From Blattabacterium cuenoti (GTDB taxonomy: Bacteria; Bacteroidota; Bacteroidia; Flavobacteriales; Blattabacteriaceae), in contig NZ_CP059181.1 in NCBI RefSeq assembly GCF_014251235.1, positions 434,001 to 498,000 of the forward strand: a stretch of DNA of 64,000 nt, read 5' to 3'. This document shows positions 39,644 through 49,659 of the stretch, piece by piece. The translations under genes were made by a program, and so were the position numbers. A model generated the notes under the pieces. The model was not told the origin of the DNA, ran no database searches, and saw only the letters and a program-made list of their open reading frames with translations. The stretch's first letter is position 1; the number at the start of each line of letters is the position of its first letter.

Positions 39644-40399
39644 TTAAAAAAAAGATTGAATATACTCTTTATTCATAAAAGAAATATGTTCTGTTGATAT
39701 TCCTTTTGGACAGTCTATTTCACAGGATTGTGTATTAGTACAATTACCAAAACCTTCTTCATCCATTTTTTTTACCATATTTAATACACGTTGTTTTCTT
39801 TCTATTTTACCTTGTGGTAATAAAGAAAATTGAGCTATTTTAGCTGAAACAAACAACATAGCAGATCTATTTTTACATGCAGCAACACATGCTCCACAAC
39901 CTATACATATAGCAGCATCAAAAGCTTTATCAGCTTTATCTTTCGGAATAGGAATTAGATTTCCATCTATAGTTTTTCCAAATGTATTTACAGAAATAAA
40001 TCCTCCAGATATAATGATTCTATCCAAAGAAGATCTATCAACTACAAGATCCTTAATAACAGGAAAAGGTTTGGCCCTCCATGGTTCTATATATATTACT
40101 TCTCCATTATTAAAATGACGCATATGTAATTGACAAGTAGTAACTAAATTTTCAGGACCATGAGGTCTTCCATTAATATATAAAGAACACATACCACAAA
40201 TACCTTCACGACAATCATGATCGAAAGAAATAGGAATTTCTTCTCTTTTAGATAAAATTTGATTGTTTAATAAATCTAACATTTCTAAAAAAGAACTATC
40301 TGGAGATATATTATAAACTTTGTAAGTTTTAAATTTTCCCGTATTTTCAAAACATCCTTGTCTCCAAATTTTCAATACAAAATTAAGTGAACTTTTCAT
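39644..40399 (-). CDS. sdhB: Succinate dehydrogenase / fumarate reductase iron-sulfur subunit
   Basis: Carries electrons from the flavoprotein to the b-type cytochrome. The 251 residues hold the [2Fe-2S] ligands C63, C68, C71 (CREGICGMC) and C89, a ferredoxin-type motif with C165, C168, C171 and C175 ([11 protein letters not shown]), and a further Cys set near the C-terminus ([14 protein letters not shown]). It is placed between sdhA and accA with short gaps in the sdhC-sdhA-sdhB operon, the order found for the menaquinone-linked b558 type in Bacteroidetes. Confidence 0.96.
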   Translation of the reverse strand: MKSSLNFVLKIWRQGCFENTGKFKTYKVYNISPDSSFLEMLDLLNNQILSKREEIPISFDHDCREGICGMCSLYINGRPHGPENLVTTCQLHMRHFNNGEVIYIEPWRAKPFPVIKDLVVDRSSLDRIIISGGFISVNTFGKTIDGNLIPIPKDKADKAFDAAICIGCGACVAACKNRSAMLFVSAKIAQFSLLPQGKIERKQRVLNMVKKMDEEGFGNCTNTQSCEIDCPKGISTEHISFMNKEYIQSFF

Positions 40400-40411
40400 G
40401 ATGATATTTTT

Positions 40412-42466
40412 TCATTTATAAGAACGTGATTGTACTTTAACAAAGTTAAAAGTTAACTTTTCTTTATGATGGATCTCTTCACTAATTGATTTTTCCTCTT
40501 TATATTCCCATAAAGAAACATGTTTATAATGATTATCATTACGAATTGCTTCCCCCTCTATTGTCTTATATTCATCTCTAAAATGACTTCCACAAGATTC
40601 TTTTCTATTTAATGCATCTATAGCTATCAGTTCTCCTAATTCTAGAAAATCAGCAACACGTCCTGCTTTTTCTAGTTCTGAATTAAATTCACTATCCTTT
40701 ATAATATTTCCTGGAATAAAAACATTGTTCCAAAAATCATTACGGAGTTCTTGTATCTTTTTTATAGCTTTATTCAATCCATTTTTATCTCTACTCATTC
40801 CAACATATTTCCACATAATATTTCCAAGTTTTTTATGGAAAAAATCAACAGATATTTTACCATGATTAGAAAATAATTTCTGAATTCTTTCTCTTACTTT
40901 TTTTTCCGACTTATGAAATTCCTGATGTTTTACAGATACAATATCTTTTTTACCTCTTTTTATATATCTAGATAGATAATCTGCTATAGTATATGGAAGA
41001 ATAAAATAACCATCAGCTAAACCTTGCATTAATGCAGATGCTCCTAGACGATTAGCTCCATGATCAGAAAAGTTCGCTTCTCCTATAACATAACAACCTT
41101 TTACAGAAGACATTAAATTATAATCTACCCATAAACCTCCCATAGTATAATGAATAGCAGGATAAATTTTCATAGGTGTTTCATATGGATTTCTATTTGT
41201 AATTTTTTCATACATATGAAATAAATTACCATATTTAGAATCTATAACCTCTTTACCATATTTCATAATAATTATATGGCTAGATTTTTTTATTCCAACT
41301 TCATGTAATTTTTCTTTTCCATATTTTTCTATAGAAGTGTTAAAATCTAAAAAAACACCTTCTTTATTTTCATTATTTTCTATCCCAAAACCTTTATCAC
41401 AACGTTCTTTTGCTGCTCTTGATGCTACATCTCTTGGAACTAGATTTCCAAATGAAGGATATCTCCTTTCAAGATAATAATCTCTTTCTTCTTCTTTTAT
41501 ATCTTCAGCTTGTTTCTTTCCTTCTCGTATAAGAATAGCATCTTCTATCTTTTTTGGAACCCATATCCGACCATCATTTCTCAAAGACTCTGACATTAAT
41601 GTTAATTTAGATTGAAAATCTCCATGTATAGGAATACAGGTAGGATGTATTTGAGTAAAACAAGGATTTGCAAAAAAACCTCCTTTTTTATGAACTCTCC
41701 ATATAGCACTAGCGTTTGATCCCATAGCGTTAGTTGATAAAAAAAATACATTTCCATATCCACCAGAAGCTATTATTATAGCATGTGCAACATGACGTTT
41801 TATTTCTCCAGAAATAAGATTCCTAGATATTATTCCTCTAGCTTCTCCATCTATAATTACTAAATCTAACATTTCATGACGGTTATACATTTTTATTTTA
41901 CCTTTTCCTATTTGTCTTGACATAGCGGAATAACAAGCGAGCAATAACTGTTGTCCAGTTTGTCCTTTGGCATAAAAAGTTCTTGATACTTTTGTTCCAC
42001 CAAAAGATCTGTTTTCAAGATAACCAGCATAGTCACGAGCAAATGGAACACCTTGAGCTACGCATTGATCTATAATATTGGAAGATATTTCAGCTAAACG
42101 ATATACATTCGCTTCACGAGATCTATAATCTCCTCCTTTTATGGTATCATAAAAAAGTTGATAGATAGAATCATTATCTCCTTTGTAATTTTTAGCAGCA
42201 TTAATCCCACCTTGAGCCGCAACAGAATGAGCTCTTCTGGGAGAATCTTGAAAACAAAAAACTTTCACTTGATATCCTAGTTCAGCTAAACTAGATGAAG
42301 CAGATGCTCCAGAAAGGCCTGTTCCAATTACAATAATCTCTAGATTAGATCTATTATTAGGAGAAATTAAATCCAAATTAGATTTATGATGTCTCCATTT
42401 ATCACTTAATGGACCATTTGGTATTTTTGAATCTAATTTCAAATAATTATTATTTTGATTACACAT
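40412..42466 (-). CDS. sdhA: Succinate dehydrogenase / fumarate reductase flavoprotein subunit
   Basis: Oxidises succinate with covalent FAD. The start chosen is ATG at 42466 ([12 protein letters not shown]), giving 684 residues. An ATG 60 bases upstream adds a hydrophobic leader with no family counterpart and overlaps sdhC. The FAD motif GTGLSG is at 48-53 and the flavin-linking His (H80) stands in [12 protein letters not shown]. The active-site Arg/His region ([11 protein letters not shown], then RGxAR-like segments) is retained. It starts six bases after the end of sdhC. Confidence 0.95.
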   Translation of the reverse strand: MCNQNNNYLKLDSKIPNGPLSDKWRHHKSNLDLISPNNRSNLEIIVIGTGLSGASASSSLAELGYQVKVFCFQDSPRRAHSVAAQGGINAAKNYKGDNDSIYQLFYDTIKGGDYRSREANVYRLAEISSNIIDQCVAQGVPFARDYAGYLENRSFGGTKVSRTFYAKGQTGQQLLLACYSAMSRQIGKGKIKMYNRHEMLDLVIIDGEARGIISRNLISGEIKRHVAHAIIIASGGYGNVFFLSTNAMGSNASAIWRVHKKGGFFANPCFTQIHPTCIPIHGDFQSKLTLMSESLRNDGRIWVPKKIEDAILIREGKKQAEDIKEEERDYYLERRYPSFGNLVPRDVASRAAKERCDKGFGIENNENKEGVFLDFNTSIEKYGKEKLHEVGIKKSSHIIIMKYGKEVIDSKYGNLFHMYEKITNRNPYETPMKIYPAIHYTMGGLWVDYNLMSSVKGCYVIGEANFSDHGANRLGASALMQGLADGYFILPYTIADYLSRYIKRGKKDIVSVKHQEFHKSEKKVRERIQKLFSNHGKISVDFFHKKLGNIMWKYVGMSRDKNGLNKAIKKIQELRNDFWNNVFIPGNIIKDSEFNSELEKAGRVADFLELGELIAIDALNRKESCGSHFRDEYKTIEGEAIRNDNHYKHVSLWEYKEEKSISEEIHHKEKLTFNFVKVQSRSYK

Positions 42467-42471
42467 AAAAA

Positions 42472-43104
42472 TTAATGAAAAAAAAACCAGATAGCAATAA
42501 TGCAAAAACCAAAACAAACAAACCAAAAATAAAAAAAACCTAACTTACGTATCCAAAATAATCTTTTTTTATTGGAAAGGCCTATTGATTGAAAAGAGGA
42601 TTGAAAACCATGATTTAAATGAAAGCCTAAAACAAAAAAAGAAAAGACATATATAAATGTATATATAGGATTTTTAAACAAAGATATAACTAAAACATAA
42701 TCTGAAACATGTTTATATTTCATAGGAATCATGAAGTTCATTAAATGAATAATTAAAAAACAAAGGATTAAAAATCCTGTATAAATCATTGTTCTGCTTC
42801 CGAAAGAAGAAGTCGTATTTTTGATAGCGTAATCAATATTTCCCTTTGATTTATTATTCCTTATGTGTAATAAAAATCCAAATATTATATGAATAATAAA
42901 TCCTGAAGCAAGAACATACTCTAATATTTTCACTAAAATATTCCTCCTCATAAAAGACACTGCATTATTAAATGATTCTTCTCCATAAAAAAGACAAAGA
43001 TTTACACTTAAATGTAATAACAAAAATGACATAAGGAAAATTCCTGTAACAGCCATAATTGTTTTTTTACCAATAGAAGATTTAATAAATCTAGAATGAA
43101 TCAT
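42472..43104 (-). CDS. sdhC: Succinate dehydrogenase cytochrome b558 subunit
   Basis: Membrane anchor and quinone site of complex II, di-haem b558 type. In the 210 residues about five membrane helices are visible, with His residues in [28 protein letters not shown] and [10 protein letters not shown] as likely haem ligands. It heads sdhC-sdhA-sdhB. A -7 element with a TTG 20 bases upstream (43127-43157) gives the operon its own start. No separate sdhD is needed for this type. Confidence 0.93.
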   Translation of the reverse strand: MIHSRFIKSSIGKKTIMAVTGIFLMSFLLLHLSVNLCLFYGEESFNNAVSFMRRNILVKILEYVLASGFIIHIIFGFLLHIRNNKSKGNIDYAIKNTTSSFGSRTMIYTGFLILCFLIIHLMNFMIPMKYKHVSDYVLVISLFKNPIYTFIYVFSFFVLGFHLNHGFQSSFQSIGLSNKKRLFWIRKLGFFYFWFVCFGFCIIAIWFFFH

Positions 43105-43126
43105 CTATTAATTTTTGTATCTTTAT

Positions 43127-43157
43127 CAAAGATATTTTTTTTTTGAAAAATTATCAA
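43127..43157 (-). promoter_or_regulatory. Probable promoter of the sdhCAB-accA operon
   Basis: Minus-strand TATCTTTG (plus 43127-43134) matches TAnnTTTG. A TTG (plus 43155-43157) stands 20 bases upstream, which fits the flavobacterial TTG-N17-23-TAnnTTTG form. The predicted start is about 17 bases before sdhC. The -33 element overlaps the last codons of the cysteine desulfurase gene. Confidence 0.5.
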
Positions 43158-44314
43158 TTTTTTATTTTTTTAAGAGCATCTATTAACATATTTATATCTT
43201 TTTTTTCATTAAAAATACCAAAAGAAATTCTTACAGGAGTTACTTTTTTTAACAAAAATTTATCTTTTGTTATCTCCTTAATTACATGAGATATCTCTTT
43301 TAAATTATTAGAATGACATGAACTTCCTTTGGAGATAGCAATACCCATTAGATCTAAATGAAAATAAAATAGATGATCCTTTTTAGGAAAAAAAAAATTT
43401 AGGATATTAGGAAGGCTTTGATCCATAGAATCAGATAATCCATTAAAAATTATGCTTGGTATAATTTTTTTCAATTCTGAAATACAATAAGTTTTTAAAT
43501 TTCTTATTTTTTTCTTATAATTTTGAAAATTATCACAAGATAAACGTAAAGCTTCCGACATCCCTGCAATTCCATAAATATTTTCCGTACCTGAACGAAA
43601 ACCGAATTCGTGACTACCTTTTCTTATTAAGAATAATTTTATTTTTTTCATTACCTTTTTTCTAATAAAAATAAAACCAATTCCTTTAGGACCATAGAAT
43701 TTATGTGCACTAGCAGTAGCAAAATCAAAAGGTGATTTTTCCATGTTAAAAGAATAATTTCCAATAACTTGAATTGTATCCGAATGAAAATATGCATTAT
43801 ATCTTTTACAAAGAAACCCTACTTTATCAATATCTAATAAATTTCCTATTTCATTATTAGCATACATTAGACTAACAAGCTTTTTTTTTGAATAATTTCT
43901 TTTCAATATCATTTCAAGATGATTTAAATCTATAACCCCTTTTTCTTGTATTCGAACTAATTCTAAATTAACTATATCCCTGTTTACAAACTCTAAAACG
44001 GTTTTCAATATAGATTCATGTTCTAAAGGAGAGGTTATAATATTATGAATATTCAAGTTTATAATAGAATATTTCAAAACAATATAATTAGCTTCTGTTC
44101 CACCAGAAGTGAAAATAATTTCTGATGGATATGCATTTATATTTTTTGCTATTTTTATTCTAGATTCTTCTATTATAGAACGAGCTTCTCTTCCATAACT
44201 ATGTTGTACAGAAGATGGATTTCCAAATGAATTTTTTAATGTTTTCAGCATTACTTTTATTACTTCATTTCTTACAGGAGTAGTAGATGCATTATCTAAA
44301 TAAGCTCTTTTCAT
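43154..44314 (-). CDS. iscS: Cysteine desulfurase (NifS/IscS type)
   Basis: PLP enzyme moving sulfur from cysteine to Fe-S assembly and tRNA thiolation. The 386 residues have YLDNASTTP at the start, the PLP Lys in SAHKFYGPKG (K205) and the persulfide Cys in GSSCHS (C333). The usual spelling is SACSS, so His replaces one small residue, a minor change. The C-terminus is short. The sequence suits class I (IscS/NifS) better than SufS. It serves the Fe-S proteins seen here (sdhB, the ferredoxin). Confidence 0.9.
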   Translation of the reverse strand: MKRAYLDNASTTPVRNEVIKVMLKTLKNSFGNPSSVQHSYGREARSIIEESRIKIAKNINAYPSEIIFTSGGTEANYIVLKYSIINLNIHNIITSPLEHESILKTVLEFVNRDIVNLELVRIQEKGVIDLNHLEMILKRNYSKKKLVSLMYANNEIGNLLDIDKVGFLCKRYNAYFHSDTIQVIGNYSFNMEKSPFDFATASAHKFYGPKGIGFIFIRKKVMKKIKLFLIRKGSHEFGFRSGTENIYGIAGMSEALRLSCDNFQNYKKKIRNLKTYCISELKKIIPSIIFNGLSDSMDQSLPNILNFFFPKKDHLFYFHLDLMGIAISKGSSCHSNNLKEISHVIKEITKDKFLLKKVTPVRISFGIFNEKKDINMLIDALKKIKN

Positions 44315-44510
44315 AAAAGATAAAATAGATTTTACTTGTTTTTATTAAAAATATTTTAATTTCCTAATTTTTTATAATATACTCGTTATTAATTTTGTAT
44401 ATCTTACTATGTTATTAATATAGTACTTTATTCATGATTATTTACATGATTTTTTTTGTTTTAAAATGTTATTAAAATGTCTATTTTATTTTTATTTAAA
44501 TTGAGTAAAT

Positions 44511-46085
44511 ATGATGAAAATAAATGTTGTAGTTTGGCTTTTAATGGGGCTTATGATTGGATTTATCACATGTTATTTTTTTGTAAAAAAAACAATATTG
44601 AAAAAATATATTCAATTATTAGAAAAAACTAATATTAAAGTAAAAAAAATTATAAAAAACGCAGAAAAAGAAGGGGAAACCATCAAAAGAAAAAAAATAT
44701 TTCAAGCAAAAGAAAAGTTTACAGAACTTAAGTCTAAACATGAAAAAAATATTCATCTTAGAGAAAAAAAAATAGTAGATACAGAAAAGAAAACAAAAGA
44801 AAAAAAAATTAGACTATCCAAAGAAATTGAAATTTATTTTCAAAGAAATCATCGTTTAGAAAATCAAATACACGATTATGAAAAAAAATTCAAAATTCTT
44901 CAAAGAAAAAAAGAAAATTTTCATAACGTTCATTTAAAACAAATAGAATTACTTGAAAAAATATCTAATTATTCCTCTGAAGAGGCAAAAAATAAATTAA
45001 TAGAAAAACTTAAAGAAGAAGCTAAAATAAAAGCACAAGCACATATACAAAATATTATAGAAGAAACGGAACTAACTGCAAAAATAAAAGCTAGAAAAAT
45101 AATTATTCAAGCTATTCAAAGACTAGGGACAGAACAAGCTGTAGAAAACGCTGTTTCTGTTTTTCATATAGAATCAGATGATGTTAAAGGTCGAATTATT
45201 GGAAGAGAAGGTAGAAATATAAGAGCTCTAGAAAAAGCAACAGGTGTAGATATTATAGTAGATGATACACCAGAAGCTATCCTTTTGTCTTGTTTTAATC
45301 CAATAAGAAGAGAAGTAGCCAGGTTATCCCTTCACAAATTAATAATAGACGGACGTATACACCCAGCAAAAATTGAAGAGATAGTAGAAAAAACAGAAAA
45401 ACAAATAGAAGAAGAAATAATAGAAATCGGAAAAAAAAATATTATTGATTTAGGAATACATGGAATACATCCAGAATTAATTAGAATGATAGGAAAAATG
45501 AAATATCGATCATCTTATGGACAAAATCTATTACAACATTCTAAAGAAGTCTCAAATTTATCAGGAATATTAGCTTCAGAATTAGGATTAAATTCTAAAT
45601 TAGCTAAACGTGCAGGTTTATTACATGATATAGGAAAAGTACCAGAAAAAGAATCAGAATTTCCTCATGCTATTTTAGGAATGCAATGGGCTGAAAAATA
45701 TGGAGAAAATATAGAAGTTTGTAATGCAATAGGATCTCATCATGATGAAATAGAGATGAAAAATCTTATATCTCCTATTATTCAAATATCAGATTCAATT
45801 AGTGGGGCTCGACCTGGAGTAAGAAGAAATTCTTTTGAATCTTATTCTAAGAGATTAAAAAATTTGGAAAACTTAGCTTTAAGTTTTAAAGGGGTTAATA
45901 AAGCTTTTGCTATACAGGCGGGAAGAGAATTAAGGGTTTTAGTAGAAAGCGAAAAAATAGATGATAAAAAAGCCTTTCAATTATCTTTTGATATAACAGA
46001 AAAGATAAAAAATGAAATGACTTATCCCGGACAAATAAAAGTAACCGTCATACGAGAAACTAGAGCCGTACAAATAGCCAGATAA
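44511..46085 (+). CDS. rny: Ribonuclease Y
   Basis: Membrane-anchored endoribonuclease that starts mRNA decay. The 524 residues show one N-terminal helix ([20 protein letters not shown]), a Lys/Glu coiled coil to about 200, a KH domain ([19 protein letters not shown] near 226-244) and an HD domain with LLHDIGK near 370. Full length. It stands upstream of the deoxyhypusine synthase homologue with a 15-base gap, so the two may be co-transcribed. No canonical promoter is found in the 196-base gap before it. Confidence 0.95.
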   Translation: MMKINVVVWLLMGLMIGFITCYFFVKKTILKKYIQLLEKTNIKVKKIIKNAEKEGETIKRKKIFQAKEKFTELKSKHEKNIHLREKKIVDTEKKTKEKKIRLSKEIEIYFQRNHRLENQIHDYEKKFKILQRKKENFHNVHLKQIELLEKISNYSSEEAKNKLIEKLKEEAKIKAQAHIQNIIEETELTAKIKARKIIIQAIQRLGTEQAVENAVSVFHIESDDVKGRIIGREGRNIRALEKATGVDIIVDDTPEAILLSCFNPIRREVARLSLHKLIIDGRIHPAKIEEIVEKTEKQIEEEIIEIGKKNIIDLGIHGIHPELIRMIGKMKYRSSYGQNLLQHSKEVSNLSGILASELGLNSKLAKRAGLLHDIGKVPEKESEFPHAILGMQWAEKYGENIEVCNAIGSHHDEIEMKNLISPIIQISDSISGARPGVRRNSFESYSKRLKNLENLALSFKGVNKAFAIQAGRELRVLVESEKIDDKKAFQLSFDITEKIKNEMTYPGQIKVTVIRETRAVQIAR

Positions 46086-46100
46086 AAAAAATAAAAAATT

Positions 46101-47072
46101 ATGAAAGATTCTATTACTTCATTTATTGATAAATATTTTTTACATTTTAATGCTTTAGCCTTGTCAGAAGCTTCTAAAGCTTATAAAGCTCACATTGAAA
46201 ATGGAGGAAAAATGATGATTACATTAGCAGGAGCTATGAGCACTGCAGAATTAGGAAAAATATTAGCTGAAATGATAAGAAAAGATAAAGTTCATATCAT
46301 TTCTTGTACCGGAGCTAATCTGGAAGAAGATATTCTGAATTTAATAGCCCATTCTCATTATAAAAAAATTCCTAATTATAGAGATTTAACACCGGATGAG
46401 GAGGTCGTTTTTTTAAAAAAAGGATTTAATAGAATTACGGACACATGCATTCCAGAAAAACAGGCTTTTAAATTGTTACAAAATAACATTTTCAATATTT
46501 GGAATAGGGCTAAGAAAAGCTCAAAAAGATATTTTCCACATGAATATATTTATCAATTATTATTGGAAAATACTTTAGAACCATATTATAATATTTCTTC
46601 AAAAGAAAGTTGGGTATTAGAATCTGCAAAAAAAAATCTTCCAATTGTTGTTCCAGGTTGGGAAGATAGTAGCTTAGGTAATATTTTTACTTCATATTGT
46701 ATAAAAAAAATATTTCAACCTAATCTTGTTAAAAATGGAATAGAATATATGATTTATTTGGCTAAATGGTATCAGAAAGTATCCAAAAAAAATAAAATAG
46801 GTTTCTTTCAGATAGGTGGGGGTATATCAGGAGATTTTCCAATCAGCGTTGTTCCCATGTTATCGCAAGATATAGGATGCAAATATACACCTTTATGGGC
46901 TTATTTTTGTCAAATTTCTGATTCAACAACAAGTTATGGGTCTTATTCAGGAGCTATTCCAAATGAAAAAATTACCTGGGGGAAACTAAACAAAGAAACA
47001 CCTAAATTTATTATTGAATCGGATGCAACCATTGTTGCTCCATTAATTTTTTCCTACATACTTAATATGTAA
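46101..47072 (+). CDS. Deoxyhypusine synthase family protein
   Basis: In eukaryotes and archaea this family moves the aminobutyl group of spermidine to a lysine of eIF5A/aIF5A. The 323 residues contain GGKMMITLAGAMSTAELGKIL with NAD-binding features, HIISCTGANLEEDIL, FFQIGGGISGDFPI, and WGK at 293-295 with the lysine in the place of the catalytic Lys of the human enzyme, followed by ESDATIVAPLI. So the active-site framework looks complete. Bacteria have no eIF5A, so the acceptor is unknown; polyamine metabolism (homospermidine-like chemistry) is a possible alternative. Retention in a reduced genome argues for a useful role. Confidence 0.85.
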   Translation: MKDSITSFIDKYFLHFNALALSEASKAYKAHIENGGKMMITLAGAMSTAELGKILAEMIRKDKVHIISCTGANLEEDILNLIAHSHYKKIPNYRDLTPDEEVVFLKKGFNRITDTCIPEKQAFKLLQNNIFNIWNRAKKSSKRYFPHEYIYQLLLENTLEPYYNISSKESWVLESAKKNLPIVVPGWEDSSLGNIFTSYCIKKIFQPNLVKNGIEYMIYLAKWYQKVSKKNKIGFFQIGGGISGDFPISVVPMLSQDIGCKYTPLWAYFCQISDSTTSYGSYSGAIPNEKITWGKLNKETPKFIIESDATIVAPLIFSYILNM

Positions 47073-47112
47073 TTATATAATATATTTGTATGAAAAAAAT
47101 ACTTGATTTACA

Positions 47113-48540
47113 ATGAATAATTTTTATGATCTTGTAGTTATCGGATCTGGTCCTGGAGGTTATATTTCTGCTATTCGAGCTAGTCAACTAGGACTTCGCA
47201 CTGCTATTATTGAAAAATATAAAGACCTAGGTGGAACATGTTTAAATATAGGATGCATTCCTTCCAAAACACTTTTGTATTCTTCTAAATATTTTTTTTT
47301 AGCTAAAAATTATTATTCATCACATGGAATTTTTTTTGAAAATCTATCTTTAGATTTTATAAAAATGATGGAAAGAAAAAATAATATAATAAAAAGGATA
47401 AATAATGGTATAAAATATCTAATGAAAAAAAATCATATTGATTTATATAATGGATTAGCTTCTTTTAAAAAAAAGAAAGGAATTATCTCTATCACAGATG
47501 AAAATTTTTTGAAAGAAAAAAAAGAAGTTTTATACAAAAATTGTATCATAGCAACAGGATCTAAACCTTTAAGTTATCCATCTCAAAATTTTAATCACAA
47601 AAAAAAAATTATTTCATCTACAGAAGCTCTTTCTCTAGATAAAATTCCAAAAAAATTAATAGTAATAGGGGGAGGAGTTATAGGATTAGAATTAAGTTCA
47701 TTATTCCATCAGTTAGGAAGTCACGTTACAATTATTGAGTCTATGGATAGAATTATTTTCAATATGGATAATTCTTTAAGTATTGAAATGAAAAAAATAT
47801 TCAAAAAATATTCCATTCAAATAGAAACTTCTTCAATTGTAAAAAAGATAATTACATTAGAAAATAATGAAGTGTTAGTTCTCATTGAGAATAAAAATAA
47901 CGGAAAAGAAACAAAATATGTTGGAGATTTTTGTCTTATTTCAATTGGAAGAATCCCATATACAAAAAATCTTGGATTAGATAATTTAGGAATAAAAACA
48001 GATAAAAAAGGATTTATTACAGTTAATGATTCACTACAAACATCAGAAGAAAATATATATGCTGTAGGAGATGTTATAGGAGGTAAAATGCTGGCACATA
48101 AAGCAGAAGAAGAAGGTTTATATGTTGCGGAATTATTAGCTGGAAAAAAACCAAACAAACCTAATTATAATTTAATTCCATCCGTAATATACACTTATCC
48201 GGAAGTATCTAGTGTTGGAGATACAGAAGAAGAAGTTAAAGAAAAAAAAATAGAATATAATAAAGGTATTTTTCCTAATAAAATATTAGGAATAGCTCTT
48301 GCTAATGGGAATACAGATGGTTTTGTAAAAATCTTATCCAATAAAAAAACAGATGAAATATTAGGAGTTCATATGATAGGAAGTCATGTTTCAGACATGA
48401 TTATGGAGGCTACTATAGCTATGGAATTTAGAGCTTCTTCAGAAGATATATATAGGATTTGTCATCCTCATCCAACCTATAGTGAAGCTTTTAAAGAATC
48501 AGCTTTACTTAATTTTGAAGGACAATCTATACACATGTAA
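47113..48540 (+). CDS. lpdA: Dihydrolipoamide dehydrogenase
   Basis: E3 component of the pyruvate and 2-oxoglutarate dehydrogenases and L protein of glycine cleavage. The 475 residues hold the FAD motif GSGPGG at 11-16, the redox disulfide GGTCLNIGC (C43, C48), the NAD motif GGGVIGLE near 198-205, AVGDVIGG, and the C-terminal HPHPTYSE at 451-458 with the catalytic His-Glu pair. Complete. It works with gcvT at 3895. Its stop lies three bases from the stop of the opposing ung. Confidence 0.97.
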   Translation: MNNFYDLVVIGSGPGGYISAIRASQLGLRTAIIEKYKDLGGTCLNIGCIPSKTLLYSSKYFFLAKNYYSSHGIFFENLSLDFIKMMERKNNIIKRINNGIKYLMKKNHIDLYNGLASFKKKKGIISITDENFLKEKKEVLYKNCIIATGSKPLSYPSQNFNHKKKIISSTEALSLDKIPKKLIVIGGGVIGLELSSLFHQLGSHVTIIESMDRIIFNMDNSLSIEMKKIFKKYSIQIETSSIVKKIITLENNEVLVLIENKNNGKETKYVGDFCLISIGRIPYTKNLGLDNLGIKTDKKGFITVNDSLQTSEENIYAVGDVIGGKMLAHKAEEEGLYVAELLAGKKPNKPNYNLIPSVIYTYPEVSSVGDTEEEVKEKKIEYNKGIFPNKILGIALANGNTDGFVKILSNKKTDEILGVHMIGSHVSDMIMEATIAMEFRASSEDIYRICHPHPTYSEAFKESALLNFEGQSIHM

Positions 48541-48543
48541 AAA

Positions 48544-49208
48544 TCACCACACTATAGGTTTTTTTCCATGATGAATTAAAAATTTATTAGCATTTAAAAA
48601 ATGTTTAGACCCTAAAAAACCTAAATTAGCGGAAAATGGTGAAGGATGTGAAGTTTTCAAGATATAATGATTGTTATTAGCATTAATTAAAAATGCTTTT
48701 TTCTTTGCAAAAGTACCCCACAACAAAAAAATAACATTTTTTTTTTATTTGAAATGATTTGAATAATTTTATCTGTAAAAATTTCCCATCCTTTATCTTT
48801 ATGAGATCTTGGAATACCTTCTCTTACAGTTAGAATAGAGTTAAGCAATAATACTCCTTGTTTAGCCCAACGAATTAAGGAACCACTTTTTGGTAATGAT
48901 TTTTTTCCGGGAAAACAATTGCTAACTTCTATAAAAATATTTTTTAAAGTAGGAGGAAACAAAATTCCATCGGGAACAGAAAAAGATAAACCGTCAGCTT
49001 GATGATCCCTGTAATATGGATCTTGTCCTATGATGACTATTTTTAATTTATTGAAAGAACAATAATGAAAGGATGAAAAAATATTATTTTTGTTTGGAAA
49101 ACAAATATGATTTTTATATTCATTTTTCAAAAAGATTAATAATTTTTTAAAATAATTCTGATTAAACTCAGATTTAATAATAAATCTCCAATTATCATTT
49201 TTTTCCAT
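48544..49208 (-). pseudogene. ung: Uracil-DNA glycosylase, frameshifted at a poly(A) tract
   Basis: Removes uracil from DNA after cytosine deamination. Frame one (from ATG 49208) carries the water-activating Asp in GQDPYYRDHQADGLSF and runs to an A10 tract (plus-strand T run 48737-48746). There the frame breaks, and it stops soon after at 48687-48689. The next frame continues LLWGTFAKKKAFLI and HPSPFSANLGFLGSKHF, the second catalytic motif, to the normal end (KKPIVW). One added A (or two fewer) restores about 221 residues, the usual Ung length. The motif is GQDPYY where GQDPYH is usual. Either a young pseudogene, slippage-rescued, or a sequencing error in the homopolymer. Confidence 0.85.
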
Positions 49209-49244
49209 AAAAAAAATATAATTTTATCATCTTATCAAATAACA

Positions 49245-49262
49245 ATACAATAATCATTGTAT
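49245..49262 (-). other. Hairpin between the ferredoxin gene and ung
   Basis: ATACAAT-AATC-ATTGTAT is a perfect 7-bp inverted repeat, 19 bases after the ferredoxin stop on its coding strand. No T run follows, so it is at best a weak terminator or mRNA end stabiliser. Confidence 0.3.
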
Positions 49263-49280
49263 AATAATGATCCCTTATTT

Positions 49281-49628
49281 TTATCTTAATGAAGAATTTT
49301 CATGTAAAAATATTTTCTTCTGAAGGAGTTCTTCTTTAGATTCTAAAGTATTTGGTATACAACAATTTACTGGGCAAATACTGACACATTGTGGTTCATC
49401 ATAGAAATCTACACATTCTGTACATTTTTCTTCTACTATAAAATAGAAATCATTTTCCTTTGGTTCATGAAAAAGATTAGGATCTATAAGTAATTTTATA
49501 TTCTTTCTTTTTAAAGATGTTCCATCAGACATTCTCCATTTTATACCTCCTTCATAAATAGCATTGTTTGGACATTCAGATTCACAAGCTCCACAATTAA
49601 TACACTCTTCTGTGATTTTTATAGACAT
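49281..49628 (-). CDS. 2[4Fe-4S] ferredoxin, Allochromatium type
   Basis: Low-potential electron carrier of 115 residues. The first cluster motif is C9-x2-C12-x2-C15-x3-C19. The second is C69-x2-C72-x8-C81-x3-C85, then PVNCC. The eight-residue insert between the second and third Cys is the mark of the Alvin-type ferredoxins. About 50 residues separate the motifs, longer than in clostridial ferredoxins. It is divergent from the acyl-CoA reductase gene with only 31 bases between, an arrangement that suggests shared control. The redox partner is unknown; the acyl-CoA reductase is a neighbour but normally uses NADPH. Confidence 0.9.
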   Translation of the reverse strand: MSIKITEECINCGACESECPNNAIYEGGIKWRMSDGTSLKRKNIKLLIDPNLFHEPKENDFYFIVEEKCTECVDFYDEPQCVSICPVNCCIPNTLESKEELLQKKIFLHENSSLR

Positions 49629-49659
49629 TTGTTTAATTGTTTAAATTAATATTAAAAAA

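Noticed and set aside
42467-42526. Longer start for sdhA
   Set aside because: It adds 20 hydrophobic residues unlike any SdhA and overlaps sdhC; ATG 42466 fits better.
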